64,000 nt of DNA from contig JBBDQZ010000066.1 of NCBI GenBank assembly GCA_040905705.1, positions 12,718 through 76,717 on the forward strand, written 5' to 3'. Below, piece by piece: positions 49,982 through 59,788 of this stretch. The notes beneath the pieces were generated by a model that ran no database searches, had not been told where the DNA came from, and was given only the letters and a program-made list of their open reading frames with translations. Both the position numbers and the translations under genes were made by a program. Position 1 is the stretch's first letter; every line of letters begins with the position of its first letter. The stretch comes from JBBDQZ01 sp040905705. Its GTDB lineage: Bacteria; Bacteroidota; Rhodothermia; Balneolales; Natronogracilivirgulaceae.

Positions 49982-51823
49982 ATGTCTTTGCAACTAATCG
50001 ACTGGGTCGTTCTGGCCTGTTTTTTTTCAATTCTTTTAACGATCGGCTATTTTGCTTCAAAACAGGCCGGTAAAAGTACAACCAACTTTTTTCTGTCAGG
50101 TCGCAATATGCCATGGTGGTTGTTAGGTGTTTCGATGGTGGCAACAACTTTTTCATCCGATACTCCCAATCTGGTTACCGACATGGTTCGAACCGGGGGT
50201 GTTGCAAGCAATTGGTTGTGGTGGGCATTTCTGCTAACCGGTATGCTTACGGTATTTGTTTATGCAAAGCTATGGAACCGTTCCCGGGTAATGACCGACC
50301 TGGAGTTTTATGAATTACGATACCGCGGGAGAATGGCCGCATTTCTCCGTGGATTTCGTGCCCTCTATCTCGGTTTCTTTTTTAATGTACTGGTCATCGC
50401 TGCTGTCTCTCTTGCATTCATAAAAATTGCGGGTGTAATGCTTGGCCTTCAGCCTGCACCCGCTTTGATCATAGCCGGAACCGTTGTGGTTTTTTACAGC
50501 ACCCTTGGTGGTCTAAAATCCATTTTATGGACCGATCTTTTTCAGTTCAGCTTTGCCATGTTCGGAGCGGTCATTGCCGCAGTTTATGTTGTAAACTCCC
50601 CGGAGGTCGGCGGCCTTTCAAACCTCTTTACACATCCGAATGTTTCGGACAAATTGAGCTTATTCCCAAGTATTTCGCAACCTGAACTTTTTCTAAGCAT
50701 TTTTCTGATTCCTATCGCTGTTCAATGGTGGGCTGCCTGGTATCCTGGTGCTGAACCCGGTGGTGGCGGATATGTAGTGCAGCGCATGCTCTCCGCAAAA
50801 AGTGAAAATGATGCTGTGGGCGCAACTTTGCTTTTTAACTTTTTTCACTACGCCCTTAGGCCATGGCCCTGGATTGTGGTAGCATTGGCTTCATTAATTG
50901 TCTTTCCGGATATCCAGTCTATGGCTAGTCGGTTTCCGGATATACCTGCTCGGTATGTGCAGAACGATTTTGCCTATCCGGCCATGCTTAAAGAGTTTTT
51001 GCCGCCGGGATTATTGGGATTGGTTGTCGCCTCCCTGATTGCGGCCTACATGTCTACAACGGCATCCATGCTTAACTGGGGTTCCTCATATCTGGTAAAT
51101 GACTTCTATGGTCGGTTTTACAATCCTGATGCATCAGAAAGGCAACGAGTACGATTCGGCCGCTTGAGTACTCTCACACTGATGATCTCCGGCATTTTGC
51201 TGGCACTGGTATTACAAAATGCTCTCCAGGCATTTCAGTATCTATTGATGATCGGTGCAGGGACCGGCCTCATTTATATTATGCGATGGTTCTGGTGGAG
51301 AATTAATGCCTATTCGGAAGTTGCAGCAATGGTCGCTGCCGGCTCCTTTTCTCTGATGTTTATTATGATTGAAAACTTTTTACTTGACATGCACATGGAT
51401 GGTACCGTTACCCTGTTTGGAGTTACTTCAACGGTGGGATACTGGAATATCGTCAAGTTCGTGGGAGTAGTTTTCCTCACTTCCGGATCATGGATTTTGG
51501 TTACTTTTTTAACCAAACCGACCGACGAGAATACGCTTAGAAGTTTTTATACAAAAATTAAACCAGGTGGCCCCGGTTGGAAAAAGGTCGTTGAAAGAGC
51601 CAAAAGGGATAAGGTCAACCTGGTCAAGGAGAATGACTTGAAGTGGGACGTACCAACAGGTATTCTTTGTATGCTTCTGGGCTCTGTCTCTATATACAGT
51701 GTGCTGTTTGCAATTGGAAATTTACTGTATGGTGAATTTGTCTATGCCTTTATCTTTTTGGGAACTTCCATTGTTTCCACCATTTTGCTTTTCCGCTATT
51801 GGAATAAACTTATTTTGAAATAA
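49982..51823 (+). CDS. Sodium:solute symporter (SSS family)
   Basis: 613 residues, about 14 membrane helices. Family marks: QAGKSTTNFFLSGRNMPWWLLGVSMVATTFSSDTPNLVTDMVR and FYELRYRGRMAAFLRGFRALYLG near the N-terminus. A longer loop with WWAAWYPGAEPGGGGYVVQRML and an extra C-terminal helix pair are as in the large sugar/acid subgroup of SSS. It imports a sugar, acid or related compound with sodium. The substrate is probably that degraded by the flanking enzymes. Confidence 0.92.
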   Translation: MSLQLIDWVVLACFFSILLTIGYFASKQAGKSTTNFFLSGRNMPWWLLGVSMVATTFSSDTPNLVTDMVRTGGVASNWLWWAFLLTGMLTVFVYAKLWNRSRVMTDLEFYELRYRGRMAAFLRGFRALYLGFFFNVLVIAAVSLAFIKIAGVMLGLQPAPALIIAGTVVVFYSTLGGLKSILWTDLFQFSFAMFGAVIAAVYVVNSPEVGGLSNLFTHPNVSDKLSLFPSISQPELFLSIFLIPIAVQWWAAWYPGAEPGGGGYVVQRMLSAKSENDAVGATLLFNFFHYALRPWPWIVVALASLIVFPDIQSMASRFPDIPARYVQNDFAYPAMLKEFLPPGLLGLVVASLIAAYMSTTASMLNWGSSYLVNDFYGRFYNPDASERQRVRFGRLSTLTLMISGILLALVLQNALQAFQYLLMIGAGTGLIYIMRWFWWRINAYSEVAAMVAAGSFSLMFIMIENFLLDMHMDGTVTLFGVTSTVGYWNIVKFVGVVFLTSGSWILVTFLTKPTDENTLRSFYTKIKPGGPGWKKVVERAKRDKVNLVKENDLKWDVPTGILCMLLGSVSIYSVLFAIGNLLYGEFVYAFIFLGTSIVSTILLFRYWNKLILK

Positions 51824-51848
51824 ATAAGCGAAAAAGATCCCCACAACG

Positions 51849-51880
51849 CTCGTCCCGGCTGTTCTTCAGGGCGAGTATAA
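51849..51880 (+). terminator. Weak hairpin after the symporter gene
   Basis: CTCG-T-CCC (51849-51856) and GGGCGAG (51869-51875) pair with one bulged T, followed by TATAATTATA. A weak terminator or RNA stability element; the downstream gene is in the same direction. Confidence 0.3.
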
Positions 51881-51977
51881 TTATACCCGTTTTGAATGAC
51901 TACATTTTTTTTCGGATGGCATGGTTCACTCTATCCTATTTTCCTTCGATACGTCTATGATAATTCACAAAACATTT

Positions 51978-53411
51978 ATGAGATCAATACGCTGCCAACC
52001 CGCTCTCTATGCACTGATCTTTCTCTTCATCATGATATCGACCTCATGCTCAGACAGGCAAAAAGATGAGACCGTACAAATCCAATACGAGCAGACCGAT
52101 GAAATGTTCCCAAATCCGGAACGCGGGTTTTATGCCCGTCAGAACTGGGTGCCTGGAACCCCGCCAATGGACGCCGGATCGCTGCGTCAGTTGCGCGAAG
52201 AAGATAACATTACTATTATTGACCGCTCTTACTACATAGAAGACTTTATCCATTTGGATTTCACCCCGGAATTTCTGGAACTGATTGAACAGGATTTTCA
52301 GGCTGTCCGGGAAGCGGGAGCCAAAAGCTATTTCCGATTCCGGTATAGCGTACGGATCGGTGACCCTGATGCACCCCTGGATCGTGTACTGGCTCACATT
52401 GATCAGCTTGAACCGATAATGCAACGAAATTATGATGTCATCGCTTTTGTACAGGGTGGTTTTATTGGAGCATGGGGCGAATGGCACGCCTCTACCAATG
52501 ACCTCACCTCAACCGAAAATATGCGTGCCATATTGTTCCGGTTAATGGATGTTGTTCCGGAACGTACTGTCGGAATTCGATATCCTGAAGCTAAAATGCG
52601 AATATTTGATACAGAGAAACCTCTTGGGCCGGAAAATGCTTATGATGGTTCCTATCGGTCTCGTGCTGCACATCTGAACGATTGCTTCCTTGCCAGCCCG
52701 ACAGATGTAGGGACTTATCGGATTGATGCCGAATGGGAAAAAGAATACCTGAGTTTGGAAAACCGATACCTGCCAATGGGAGGGGAAACCTGTAATCCCC
52801 GTCCGGATGCCGGAGATCGTTTTCATTGTGAAACAGCTCTTGCTGAACTGGACCAAATGAGCTATTCTTACCTGAATCGTAGTTATTCCCGGCGTATACT
52901 TGACACATGGGTAGAGCAAGGCTGTATGCCGGAAGTGAAACGCCGACTCGGTTACCGCTTTGCACTTCAAAACGGAACATTCAGCAGTGTTGCGCGTCCG
53001 GGTGGCTCATTTGATTTCAACCTAACGCTAGTCAACCACGGATTTGCTTCCCCTTATAACCCGAGAAACCTGCAGGTTATATTGCGTAATGTTGAAAACC
53101 CCAATGAATTATGGAAAGTTGACTTGCCAGATGATCCGCGATTCTGGCATGGAGGAGAAACCGTCCAATTATCTCATAAATTAGGTCTCCCATCCGCAAT
53201 CCCGGAAGGTTCCTATGATTTGTTTCTCCATCTCCCGGATCCTGAGGAATCTTTGCACGGAAATCCGGACTACTCCATTCGATTGGCTAACCAGAAGACC
53301 TGGGGGGAGTCTACCGGCTTTAACCGTTTACTCCATCAGGTAACCATTGATCCGTCGCTGGGTTACGGTACTTATTCCGGCGAACTTATGTTTTATCCGG
53401 ACAATTTATAA
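51978..53411 (+). CDS. DUF4832/DUF4874-domain lipoprotein
   Basis: 477 residues from ATG 51978; upstream in-frame ATGs at 51921 and 51957 are less likely, since this one directly precedes the signal sequence. The signal ends ISTSCS. EMFPNPERGFYARQNW, ITIIDRSYYIEDF, AGAKSYFRFRYS, IAFVQGGFIGAWGEWHAS and a C-terminal beta-sandwich (FDFNLTLVNHGFASPYNPR) are typical of DUF4832, found next to polysaccharide-degradation genes. The N-terminal part may be a TIM-barrel glycosidase-like domain, but no catalytic pair has been proven. Confidence 0.83.
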   Translation: MRSIRCQPALYALIFLFIMISTSCSDRQKDETVQIQYEQTDEMFPNPERGFYARQNWVPGTPPMDAGSLRQLREEDNITIIDRSYYIEDFIHLDFTPEFLELIEQDFQAVREAGAKSYFRFRYSVRIGDPDAPLDRVLAHIDQLEPIMQRNYDVIAFVQGGFIGAWGEWHASTNDLTSTENMRAILFRLMDVVPERTVGIRYPEAKMRIFDTEKPLGPENAYDGSYRSRAAHLNDCFLASPTDVGTYRIDAEWEKEYLSLENRYLPMGGETCNPRPDAGDRFHCETALAELDQMSYSYLNRSYSRRILDTWVEQGCMPEVKRRLGYRFALQNGTFSSVARPGGSFDFNLTLVNHGFASPYNPRNLQVILRNVENPNELWKVDLPDDPRFWHGGETVQLSHKLGLPSAIPEGSYDLFLHLPDPEESLHGNPDYSIRLANQKTWGESTGFNRLLHQVTIDPSLGYGTYSGELMFYPDNL

Positions 53412-53681
53412 ACCTGAATACTCCAACTGATTTTCGAATCACCACCAATGATTCTTTATCTAAATTCTTTACTTAATAAATGTGAAAATTCGTTAGCTAG
53501 AGTTATGTGTTTCGCATATTTTCATTACTACATTTCATATACTTTCTTTTTATATTACAACTGTGATGAATGGAAACTTGAGCCTTTTCAACTCATAGAC
53601 ATTCATCACCAGGATCAATTAATCTACTATTATAGCTAAAAATTAACTTCAAATTAACTTCTAGTATTAATTTCTGAATTA

Positions 53682-54692
53682 ATGTCAAACCCTTCTACTA
53701 TTAAAAATTCGCCCTCACAAGGACATGAAAAGGCCAGTTCCGATATGGTGGTTATCGGTGAACTGAACATGGACCTGATCATGGACAAGATCAACAACCT
53801 TCCCGAGATTGGCAAAGAACGCATTGCCGAAAACATGACCATCACTCTGGGAAGTTCCTCAGCTATACTTGCATCGAATGCCGCAACTCTGGGCCTGCAA
53901 ATTGCATTTACAGGTCGGGTCGGCAAGGATTTGTTCGGTAAACAAATCCTTCAGATACTCGATGATCGAGACCTCGACATTTCAAATATTTTGGTATCAG
54001 AAAAAGTTAAAACCGGGTTAACCTGTATTTATACATCGGAAGGTGATCGCGGCATGATCACCTATCCGGGAGCCATGGATGAGCTCTCCATTGAGGATAT
54101 GAACTGGGAACAGGTTCGTTCCTCCAAACATCTCCACATGTCGTCCTATTACTTGCAGAAAGGTATTCGTCCGGACTGTGCAGAAATTTTTAAAAAAGCA
54201 AAATCAATGGGGCTTTCCACATCACTTGACACCAACTGGGATCCTGATGAAAAATGGGGAGATGATGTCTATGATGTTCTGAAGTACGTTGATGTCTTTC
54301 TTCCCAATGATGCAGAAGCATTGCTAATCAGTAAAAAAAATAACCTGGATGATGCAATAAAATTCCTCACGACATTTGGTTGCACTGTAGTCGTAACATG
54401 TGGTTCAGAAGGTATCGTTGTCCGAGAAGGGACAACGCAATACACAGCTTCTGCTATAGATGTCAAACCCGTAGATGCCGTAGGTGCCGGTGACAGTTTT
54501 AACGCCGGTTTTCTGAGTAAATATGTCAAACAAGAAAATTTGGAAGAATGCCTTAAGTTTGGAATGATCACCGGTGCATTTTCGACACTTGAACCAGGGG
54601 GAACTACTGCGTTTCAGGATATGAAGCATTTTAATACCTTTGCCTCCCAGGCTCACCCTGTAATTAAGAAAATGGAGTCCGTTACCGGGTAA
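53682..54692 (+). CDS. PfkB-family carbohydrate kinase
   Basis: 336 residues. N-terminal VVIGELNMDLIMDKI and GSSSAILASNAATLGLQIAFTGRVGKDLFGKQI, then the C-terminal PfkB signature DAVGAGDSFNAGFLSKY where Asp is the catalytic base. In this cluster it most likely phosphorylates a sugar or sugar phosphate before the AgaS-like and KbaZ-like steps (a tagatose-6-phosphate kinase-like role is inference). There is a short ORF-like AT-rich spacer (53412-53681) before it that I consider non-coding. Confidence 0.9.
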   Translation: MSNPSTIKNSPSQGHEKASSDMVVIGELNMDLIMDKINNLPEIGKERIAENMTITLGSSSAILASNAATLGLQIAFTGRVGKDLFGKQILQILDDRDLDISNILVSEKVKTGLTCIYTSEGDRGMITYPGAMDELSIEDMNWEQVRSSKHLHMSSYYLQKGIRPDCAEIFKKAKSMGLSTSLDTNWDPDEKWGDDVYDVLKYVDVFLPNDAEALLISKKNNLDDAIKFLTTFGCTVVVTCGSEGIVVREGTTQYTASAIDVKPVDAVGAGDSFNAGFLSKYVKQENLEECLKFGMITGAFSTLEPGGTTAFQDMKHFNTFASQAHPVIKKMESVTG

Positions 54693-54868
54693 TCACCGGT
54701 TTTTCTGTGTTCGATTTCCCATTTGTCCTTTATACGGACAAGTTTGAAGTCTTTACAACGCAATATTTAAGAAGAAATACCGGTCCATTCTAAAAACAAA
54801 GAGCCCCAAATCAATATCCTCAATTTTTCACCTTAAATCAGTTGACCGAACAACATCATCGGTATTAA

Positions 54869-56122
54869 ATGGAAGAACAAGTTCAATTATCTAAAAATTA
54901 TCTCGAAAGGTACCGCAGCAAGACTCACATGCTGGCGCGATGGGTTAATGATCCACAACCAAAAGATGGACTGGTTCATACTCCTTCTGAAATAGCACAA
55001 CAACCTTATTTATGGAATCTCACAGCTTCAATGATGGGAGAGCTTGCCGGCAAACTGAAATCTTTCCTTGAAAAAAATGATCTCTATAATCCATCCGGCC
55101 GTCCACAAATTATTTTTACCGGAGCAGGAACATCGGATTTTGTAGGTCAATCGCTCGTGGACCTGTTTCGTAAAACTTTTCATACGAATTGTGCCAACTG
55201 GTCTACTCCCCGGATAACGGCCAATCCGCATGATTTTTTTGATGAACATCAGCACTATATTCTGATCCACTTTGCACGTTCCGGCAATAGCCCTGAAAGC
55301 AAGGCGGTGCTCAACCTGGCACTTAAACATTATCCGGATAATGTTCATCACATTGTAATCACTTGTAACCAGAATGGTGAGCTTGCTAAAACAGCATCGG
55401 CTCATCCCGATAAGATTTTTTTAATTCCCCTGCATCCAGTCAGCAATGACAAAGGCCTGGCCATGACCAGCTCTTTTAGCTCCATGTTAGTCTCGGCGCT
55501 TGCACTTGTTCACCTTGGCGATATGAAGCGTTATAAGGAAATCATCGAAAGCATGGCCGCCTCTGCTGAATATTTTATCGATACCTATTCCGATGAAATA
55601 TACCAACTGTCTGATCCCGATTTTAACAGGGCATTTTTTCTTGGTAACAAAGATCTTCTGGGCGCCGCCACCGAGTCGGCACTGAAAGTTCAGGAATTAA
55701 CGGCAGGTGACCTGTTTACCAAAAGTGACGACCCCCTCGGTTTCAGGCATGGTCCGGTTTCCGCTGTCGATGGAAGTTCTTTCGTCTGTTTTTTCTTGTC
55801 TGAAGATCCTTTTACCCGACGCTATGAAATTGACGTCATTAAACAATACCATAAAACCTTCGGAGAAATGGGAGCCAAAACAGTGGTTATTGGCTCCAGT
55901 CATGATCAAATGTTTAAAGATCTGGATGTTATGTATCTCTCTTATAATCCCGAAGGTAAATGGGAGATACCTGCACATTACCAGGTAAATCTGGCCGTGC
56001 TCTTCGGGCAGCTTTTCGGCATGTTTCAGGCCGTAAAACGGAAGGTCAATGTGGATGACCCCTCAACCCAAAAAGCTACTTATAGCCGTGTTGTTCAGGG
56101 TGTTCAAATCTATGAAATTTGA
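54869..56122 (+). CDS. SIS-domain sugar isomerase/deaminase (AgaS-like)
   Basis: 417 residues with two SIS domains. First: IIFTGAGTSDFVGQSLVDLF and FARSGNSPESKAVLNLAL (phosphosugar-binding Ser). Second: AFFLGNKDLLGAATESALKVQELTAGDLFTKSDDPLGFRHGPVSAVD, with the ESALK segment typical of GlmS-type isomerases and AgaS. AgaS deaminates and isomerises galactosamine-6-phosphate to tagatose-6-phosphate. The neighbours PfkB and KbaZ match the next two steps of that path. Confidence 0.9.
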   Translation: MEEQVQLSKNYLERYRSKTHMLARWVNDPQPKDGLVHTPSEIAQQPYLWNLTASMMGELAGKLKSFLEKNDLYNPSGRPQIIFTGAGTSDFVGQSLVDLFRKTFHTNCANWSTPRITANPHDFFDEHQHYILIHFARSGNSPESKAVLNLALKHYPDNVHHIVITCNQNGELAKTASAHPDKIFLIPLHPVSNDKGLAMTSSFSSMLVSALALVHLGDMKRYKEIIESMAASAEYFIDTYSDEIYQLSDPDFNRAFFLGNKDLLGAATESALKVQELTAGDLFTKSDDPLGFRHGPVSAVDGSSFVCFFLSEDPFTRRYEIDVIKQYHKTFGEMGAKTVVIGSSHDQMFKDLDVMYLSYNPEGKWEIPAHYQVNLAVLFGQLFGMFQAVKRKVNVDDPSTQKATYSRVVQGVQIYEI

Positions 56123-56216
56123 ATTTTTGATCACTTGAAAAAGGAACAGATGCTGTTCTGACTTATCCCTTCAGATTCCTTTATCGTAGTACAAACTCTA
56201 AAATTAATTAAATAAA

Positions 56217-57479
56217 ATGTTATCAAAAGCATCAAATAACGCAGATACAATTCGATCTCTGGCAAAACAAAACAACCGCCCGCTTGTCGGATACCTTATT
56301 GACATGGTCCGTACCAAATTTAAAAACAGAGTTACATTACTGGCGGTATGTCCCAACTCTGAATCTGTTACCAGGGCTGCCCTTGAAGCAGCACATGAAG
56401 TAAATTCTCCCATTTTGTTTGCCGCCACTTTGAACCAGGTTGACAATGACGGTGGATATACCGGTTGGACACCCGACGACCTCGTTAAATTTCTTCAGGA
56501 ATACAGTAAAAAAATTGGCCTTGAAAGTCCTGTATTGCCTTGTCTGGATCACGGTGGTCCATGGCTCAAAGACAGTCATACCAAAGACGGTCTCACCTTT
56601 GAAGAAACTATGAATGAAGTGAAACGATCCCTGGAGGCATGCCTTGATGCCGGATATGACCTGCTTCATATAGATCCAACTGTAGATCGAACTATTCCCG
56701 GTGATGACCCTATTCCTATAGAACTGGTAGCTGAACGAACTCTTGAACTTATCAACCACTCCGAAAACTATCGCACTTCCATTGGCCGTCCTAAAGTTGC
56801 TTACGAAGTTGGTACAGAAGAGGTGCACGGAGGTTTGGCTAATACGGACAGTTTTCGACTCTTCCTGAATCTTCTTGATAAAGGGTTAAAAGAAGCCGGA
56901 CTAGAACACGCATGGCCATGCTTTGTTGTAGGTAAAGTTGGAACGGATCTGCACACTACGTATTTCGAACCGGAAATGGCCCGTGATCTAACCGCTCAAT
57001 CATCTCCATTCGGTGCATTGATAAAGGGTCATTATTCTGACTATGTAGACAATCCTGAAGATTATCCTCTCAGTGGAATGGGTGGAGCAAACGTCGGGCC
57101 TGAGTACACCGAGGAAGAATTCAAAGCTCTCATGGATTTGATCCATCTCGAAAACAAGATTGGGAAAAACTCAGGTTTGTATGAAGCACTGGAACAAGCT
57201 GTCGTTTCAAGTAATCGTTGGCAAAAATGGCTTCAAAAAGACGAGTCGGATTGTGCATTTCATGACCTGAAACAGCAACGCCGCGAATGGCTTATGAGAA
57301 CATGCAGTCGGTATATTTGGACCCATCCTGATGTCGTCCGTTGCAGGAAAAAACTATATGATAACCTGAGCGACTACCGGGATGCGGATTCATATGTAAT
57401 ATGGACTATTAAAAAATCTATTTTAAAATACTTTCATAGTTTCAATTTGATCAATTTTACTAATAGACTCGTACAATAA
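56217..57479 (+). CDS. KbaZ/GatZ-like D-tagatose-1,6-bisphosphate aldolase family protein
   Basis: 420 residues. LLAVCPNSESVTRAALEAAHEVNSPILFAATLNQVDNDGGYTGWTP, PVLPCLDHGGPWLKD, LDAGYDLLHIDPTVDR, YEVGTEEVHGGL and PFGALIKGHYSDYVDNPEDYPLSGMGGANVGPEYT are KbaZ/GatZ hallmarks. In enterobacteria this is the non-catalytic partner of KbaY/GatY; no Y subunit is seen in this window. Either the partner is elsewhere or this protein works alone. It is the last gene of the cluster and is followed by a strong terminator. Confidence 0.9.
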   Translation: MLSKASNNADTIRSLAKQNNRPLVGYLIDMVRTKFKNRVTLLAVCPNSESVTRAALEAAHEVNSPILFAATLNQVDNDGGYTGWTPDDLVKFLQEYSKKIGLESPVLPCLDHGGPWLKDSHTKDGLTFEETMNEVKRSLEACLDAGYDLLHIDPTVDRTIPGDDPIPIELVAERTLELINHSENYRTSIGRPKVAYEVGTEEVHGGLANTDSFRLFLNLLDKGLKEAGLEHAWPCFVVGKVGTDLHTTYFEPEMARDLTAQSSPFGALIKGHYSDYVDNPEDYPLSGMGGANVGPEYTEEEFKALMDLIHLENKIGKNSGLYEALEQAVVSSNRWQKWLQKDESDCAFHDLKQQRREWLMRTCSRYIWTHPDVVRCRKKLYDNLSDYRDADSYVIWTIKKSILKYFHSFNLINFTNRLVQ

Positions 57480-57509
57480 TTTTAAGAATGTAGTCAAACT
57501 ATCCTTTTT

Positions 57510-57545
57510 AGCCTGAATCCATAAACGGATTCGGGCTTTTTTTTA
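57510..57545 (+). terminator. Strong intrinsic terminator closing the sugar cluster
   Basis: AGCCTGAATCC (57510-57520), loop ATAAAC, GGATTCGGGCT (57527-57537) with one mismatch, then eight T. It lies 30 bases after the KbaZ-like stop and is the clearest terminator in the right half. Confidence 0.88.
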
Positions 57546-57683
57546 TTGAATTACAGTATTTTAAAAAGATAAACCTGATAACAGGCTATTTAAAATCATT
57601 TATTTTTTTAATACTATAATAAAACGGGTTAATGTCGTAAATACCCACATACGTATAAACGACTGTTCAAAAAATCCCTTCCT

Positions 57684-57989
57684 ATGGTCACTGAATCCAT
57701 TTCTATTGATTACCGAAAGTTGGACAATTTGATTCATTCACGAATCAGACTTGCACTGATGACAGTTCTAACACGAGTAGATGATATCAGTTTCAACGAA
57801 TTGAAAAAAACACTGGAAGTTACTGACGGAAACTTGAGTACGCACCTTTCAAAACTTGAAAAAGCCGGATATATTTCGGTGAAAAAAGTAAGTGAAAAAA
57901 ATAAGACTGAGTCCCGTTACCAGGTTACTCAAAAGGGACTTTCTGCATTTGCCCAATATATTGTTGATCTGGAGCCTTTTGTAGGCTGA
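57684..57989 (+). CDS. Winged-helix transcriptional regulator
   Basis: 101 residues, one wHTH domain: SRIRLALMTVLTRVDDISFNELKKTLEVTDGNLSTHLSKLEKAGYISVKK, then a beta-wing KTESRYQVTQKG. It matches the small ArsR/MarR-like 'winged helix DNA-binding' group (PF13601-type), with no metal site visible. It is 71 bases upstream of the ABC1 kinase and may regulate that operon or itself. Confidence 0.9.
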   Translation: MVTESISIDYRKLDNLIHSRIRLALMTVLTRVDDISFNELKKTLEVTDGNLSTHLSKLEKAGYISVKKVSEKNKTESRYQVTQKGLSAFAQYIVDLEPFVG

Positions 57990-58060
57990 CCAGAGAGAGT
58001 TATTTATGCAAACTATGGGCTGATCCGGACCATTCAACTTTTGTTATTTTCCCAAAATTA

Positions 58061-59785
58061 ATGATCAATAAAGAAAACAATGTCTCTTCGAAAGATCCGG
58101 ATGGTATCCCCCCTAAAACAAGAAATAATATTATTACCAGTACCACCCGGAAAATGAATTTTGATCCTCTGGCACCATACAAAGGTGTGCTGCGCAGGTT
58201 CATGCAGATTCATCGTCATATGACCGGTCTTTTTATGGGTGGGATTATCGCTTATGTCGCTACCCTTTCCAGGGAGAGAAAAAGGGGGCTTCGATCATTA
58301 CCCTCTCGTTTATCTGCTTTTTTTGTCAAACCATTTGTCTTGCGAGAACTGCGTAATCTCCCCTTTCCTACTCAACTTCGACGCAGACTTGAATTGTTGG
58401 GCCCCACTTATATCAAACTTGGCCAGATACTTTCGCTACGTGAAGATATCCTGCCAAAAATAGTTACAAAGGAATTAAAAAACCTGTTGTATAAGCTTCC
58501 TGAAGTTCCGTTCGAACACATACGTGTAATCATTGAAGAAAATCTGCAGGGTACACTTGACGATATGTTTTCATCGGTCGATGAGAATCCTCTTGGATCC
58601 GCCTCTATTGCACAAACCCACAAAGCGGTCACACTTGATGGTAATATAGTCGTACTGAAAGTCGTCAAACCGGGCATTCGGGATACAGTAATTACGGATA
58701 TTACCCTATTAAGATGGTTGGGGCAATTCCTGAATTTAATCATTCCTCAGTATCAGCCCCGGCAACTTATTCACGAGTTTTGCACGTATACTATCAAAGA
58801 GGTGGACCTGGAAAATGAAGCTGATAACATAGAAAGTTTCAGCGCTAATTTTCATGACGTGGATTATATCCGATTTCCGAAAATTTACCGTGAATATAGC
58901 ACAGAAAATGTGTTATGTATGGAGTTTCTGGATGGAATACCTCCCGATAACGATGCGTTGCAGAAGCTGCCGGATGAACGGAAACAAATAATTATAGATC
59001 GGGGCGCTTCTGCCATTATCCGGATGCTTTACAAGGACGGGTTTTTCCATGCCGATCTGCATCCGGGCAATTTATTAATTCTTCCTGACGACAAAATAGG
59101 CTTTATCGATCTTGGAATGGTTGGAAGATTTGAAGAAAGTACCCGCAGACGTATGCTTTACTACTTTCATGCACTGGTTTCGGGTGATATCGAAGGAGCC
59201 GCACGAAATCTGACCGCAATGGCCAGAATCGGTAAAAAAGGGGATCCTCATGGATTTAGTCGCTCTGTGTCGGATTTGTTACGCCGGTTTTATCAACACT
59301 CTGCTTATGGTGATTTTGGTATCGGCGAGATGATCATTCGTTCACTTTCTATAGGAGCCAGTCATCGCATGTTTTTTCCAGTGGAGATGACACTCATGTC
59401 AAAAGCACTGGTTACTTATGAGGGAGTCGGAAAATTGCTTGATCCAAATATAGATATTCCGGGTGTCTCCAAAACACATGTAATCCGTATCTTTAAAAAT
59501 CAATTTCATCCTTCCTCGGTTATGCACGAGTTCTTGCGCGGAACACCGGAATTGGCCGATGCATTGATGCGACTTCCCAGAATCACAGCTGATACTCTAA
59601 ATTATTTGGAAAATACAATTACAGATCGCTCACCTCCTCCTGATTCATTTAAATCATTAAAGGGAAGTGTCCTCAGCGGTTCATGTATTCTTGGAGGAAC
59701 AATAGCCATAGTCCAGGGAGGGCCATGGCCGCTTTGGATTGGGCTTTTTCTGACCGCTATACTGATTTCCTTTTTTAATAAATAA
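58061..59785 (+). CDS. ABC1/UbiB-family atypical kinase
   Basis: 574 residues. Marks: GPTYIKLGQILSLREDILP (KxGQ motif), NPLGSASIAQTHKAVTLDGNIVVLKVVKPGI (Ala-rich loop and Lys), KEVDLENEADNIESF, LCMEFLDGIPP, FFHADLHPGNLL (catalytic Asp, Asn) and IGFIDLGMVGRF (DFG-like). Two C-terminal membrane helices end the protein. These kinases support ubiquinone-type or lipid metabolism at the membrane. The acyltransferase gene follows by three bases. Confidence 0.92.
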   Translation: MINKENNVSSKDPDGIPPKTRNNIITSTTRKMNFDPLAPYKGVLRRFMQIHRHMTGLFMGGIIAYVATLSRERKRGLRSLPSRLSAFFVKPFVLRELRNLPFPTQLRRRLELLGPTYIKLGQILSLREDILPKIVTKELKNLLYKLPEVPFEHIRVIIEENLQGTLDDMFSSVDENPLGSASIAQTHKAVTLDGNIVVLKVVKPGIRDTVITDITLLRWLGQFLNLIIPQYQPRQLIHEFCTYTIKEVDLENEADNIESFSANFHDVDYIRFPKIYREYSTENVLCMEFLDGIPPDNDALQKLPDERKQIIIDRGASAIIRMLYKDGFFHADLHPGNLLILPDDKIGFIDLGMVGRFEESTRRRMLYYFHALVSGDIEGAARNLTAMARIGKKGDPHGFSRSVSDLLRRFYQHSAYGDFGIGEMIIRSLSIGASHRMFFPVEMTLMSKALVTYEGVGKLLDPNIDIPGVSKTHVIRIFKNQFHPSSVMHEFLRGTPELADALMRLPRITADTLNYLENTITDRSPPPDSFKSLKGSVLSGSCILGGTIAIVQGGPWPLWIGLFLTAILISFFNK

Positions 59786-59788
59786 AAC

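Noticed and set aside
53448..53639. 63-codon plus-strand ORF before the PfkB kinase
   Set aside because: Very AT-rich, rich in Tyr/Phe/Leu, with no ribosome site or family similarity; likely chance.
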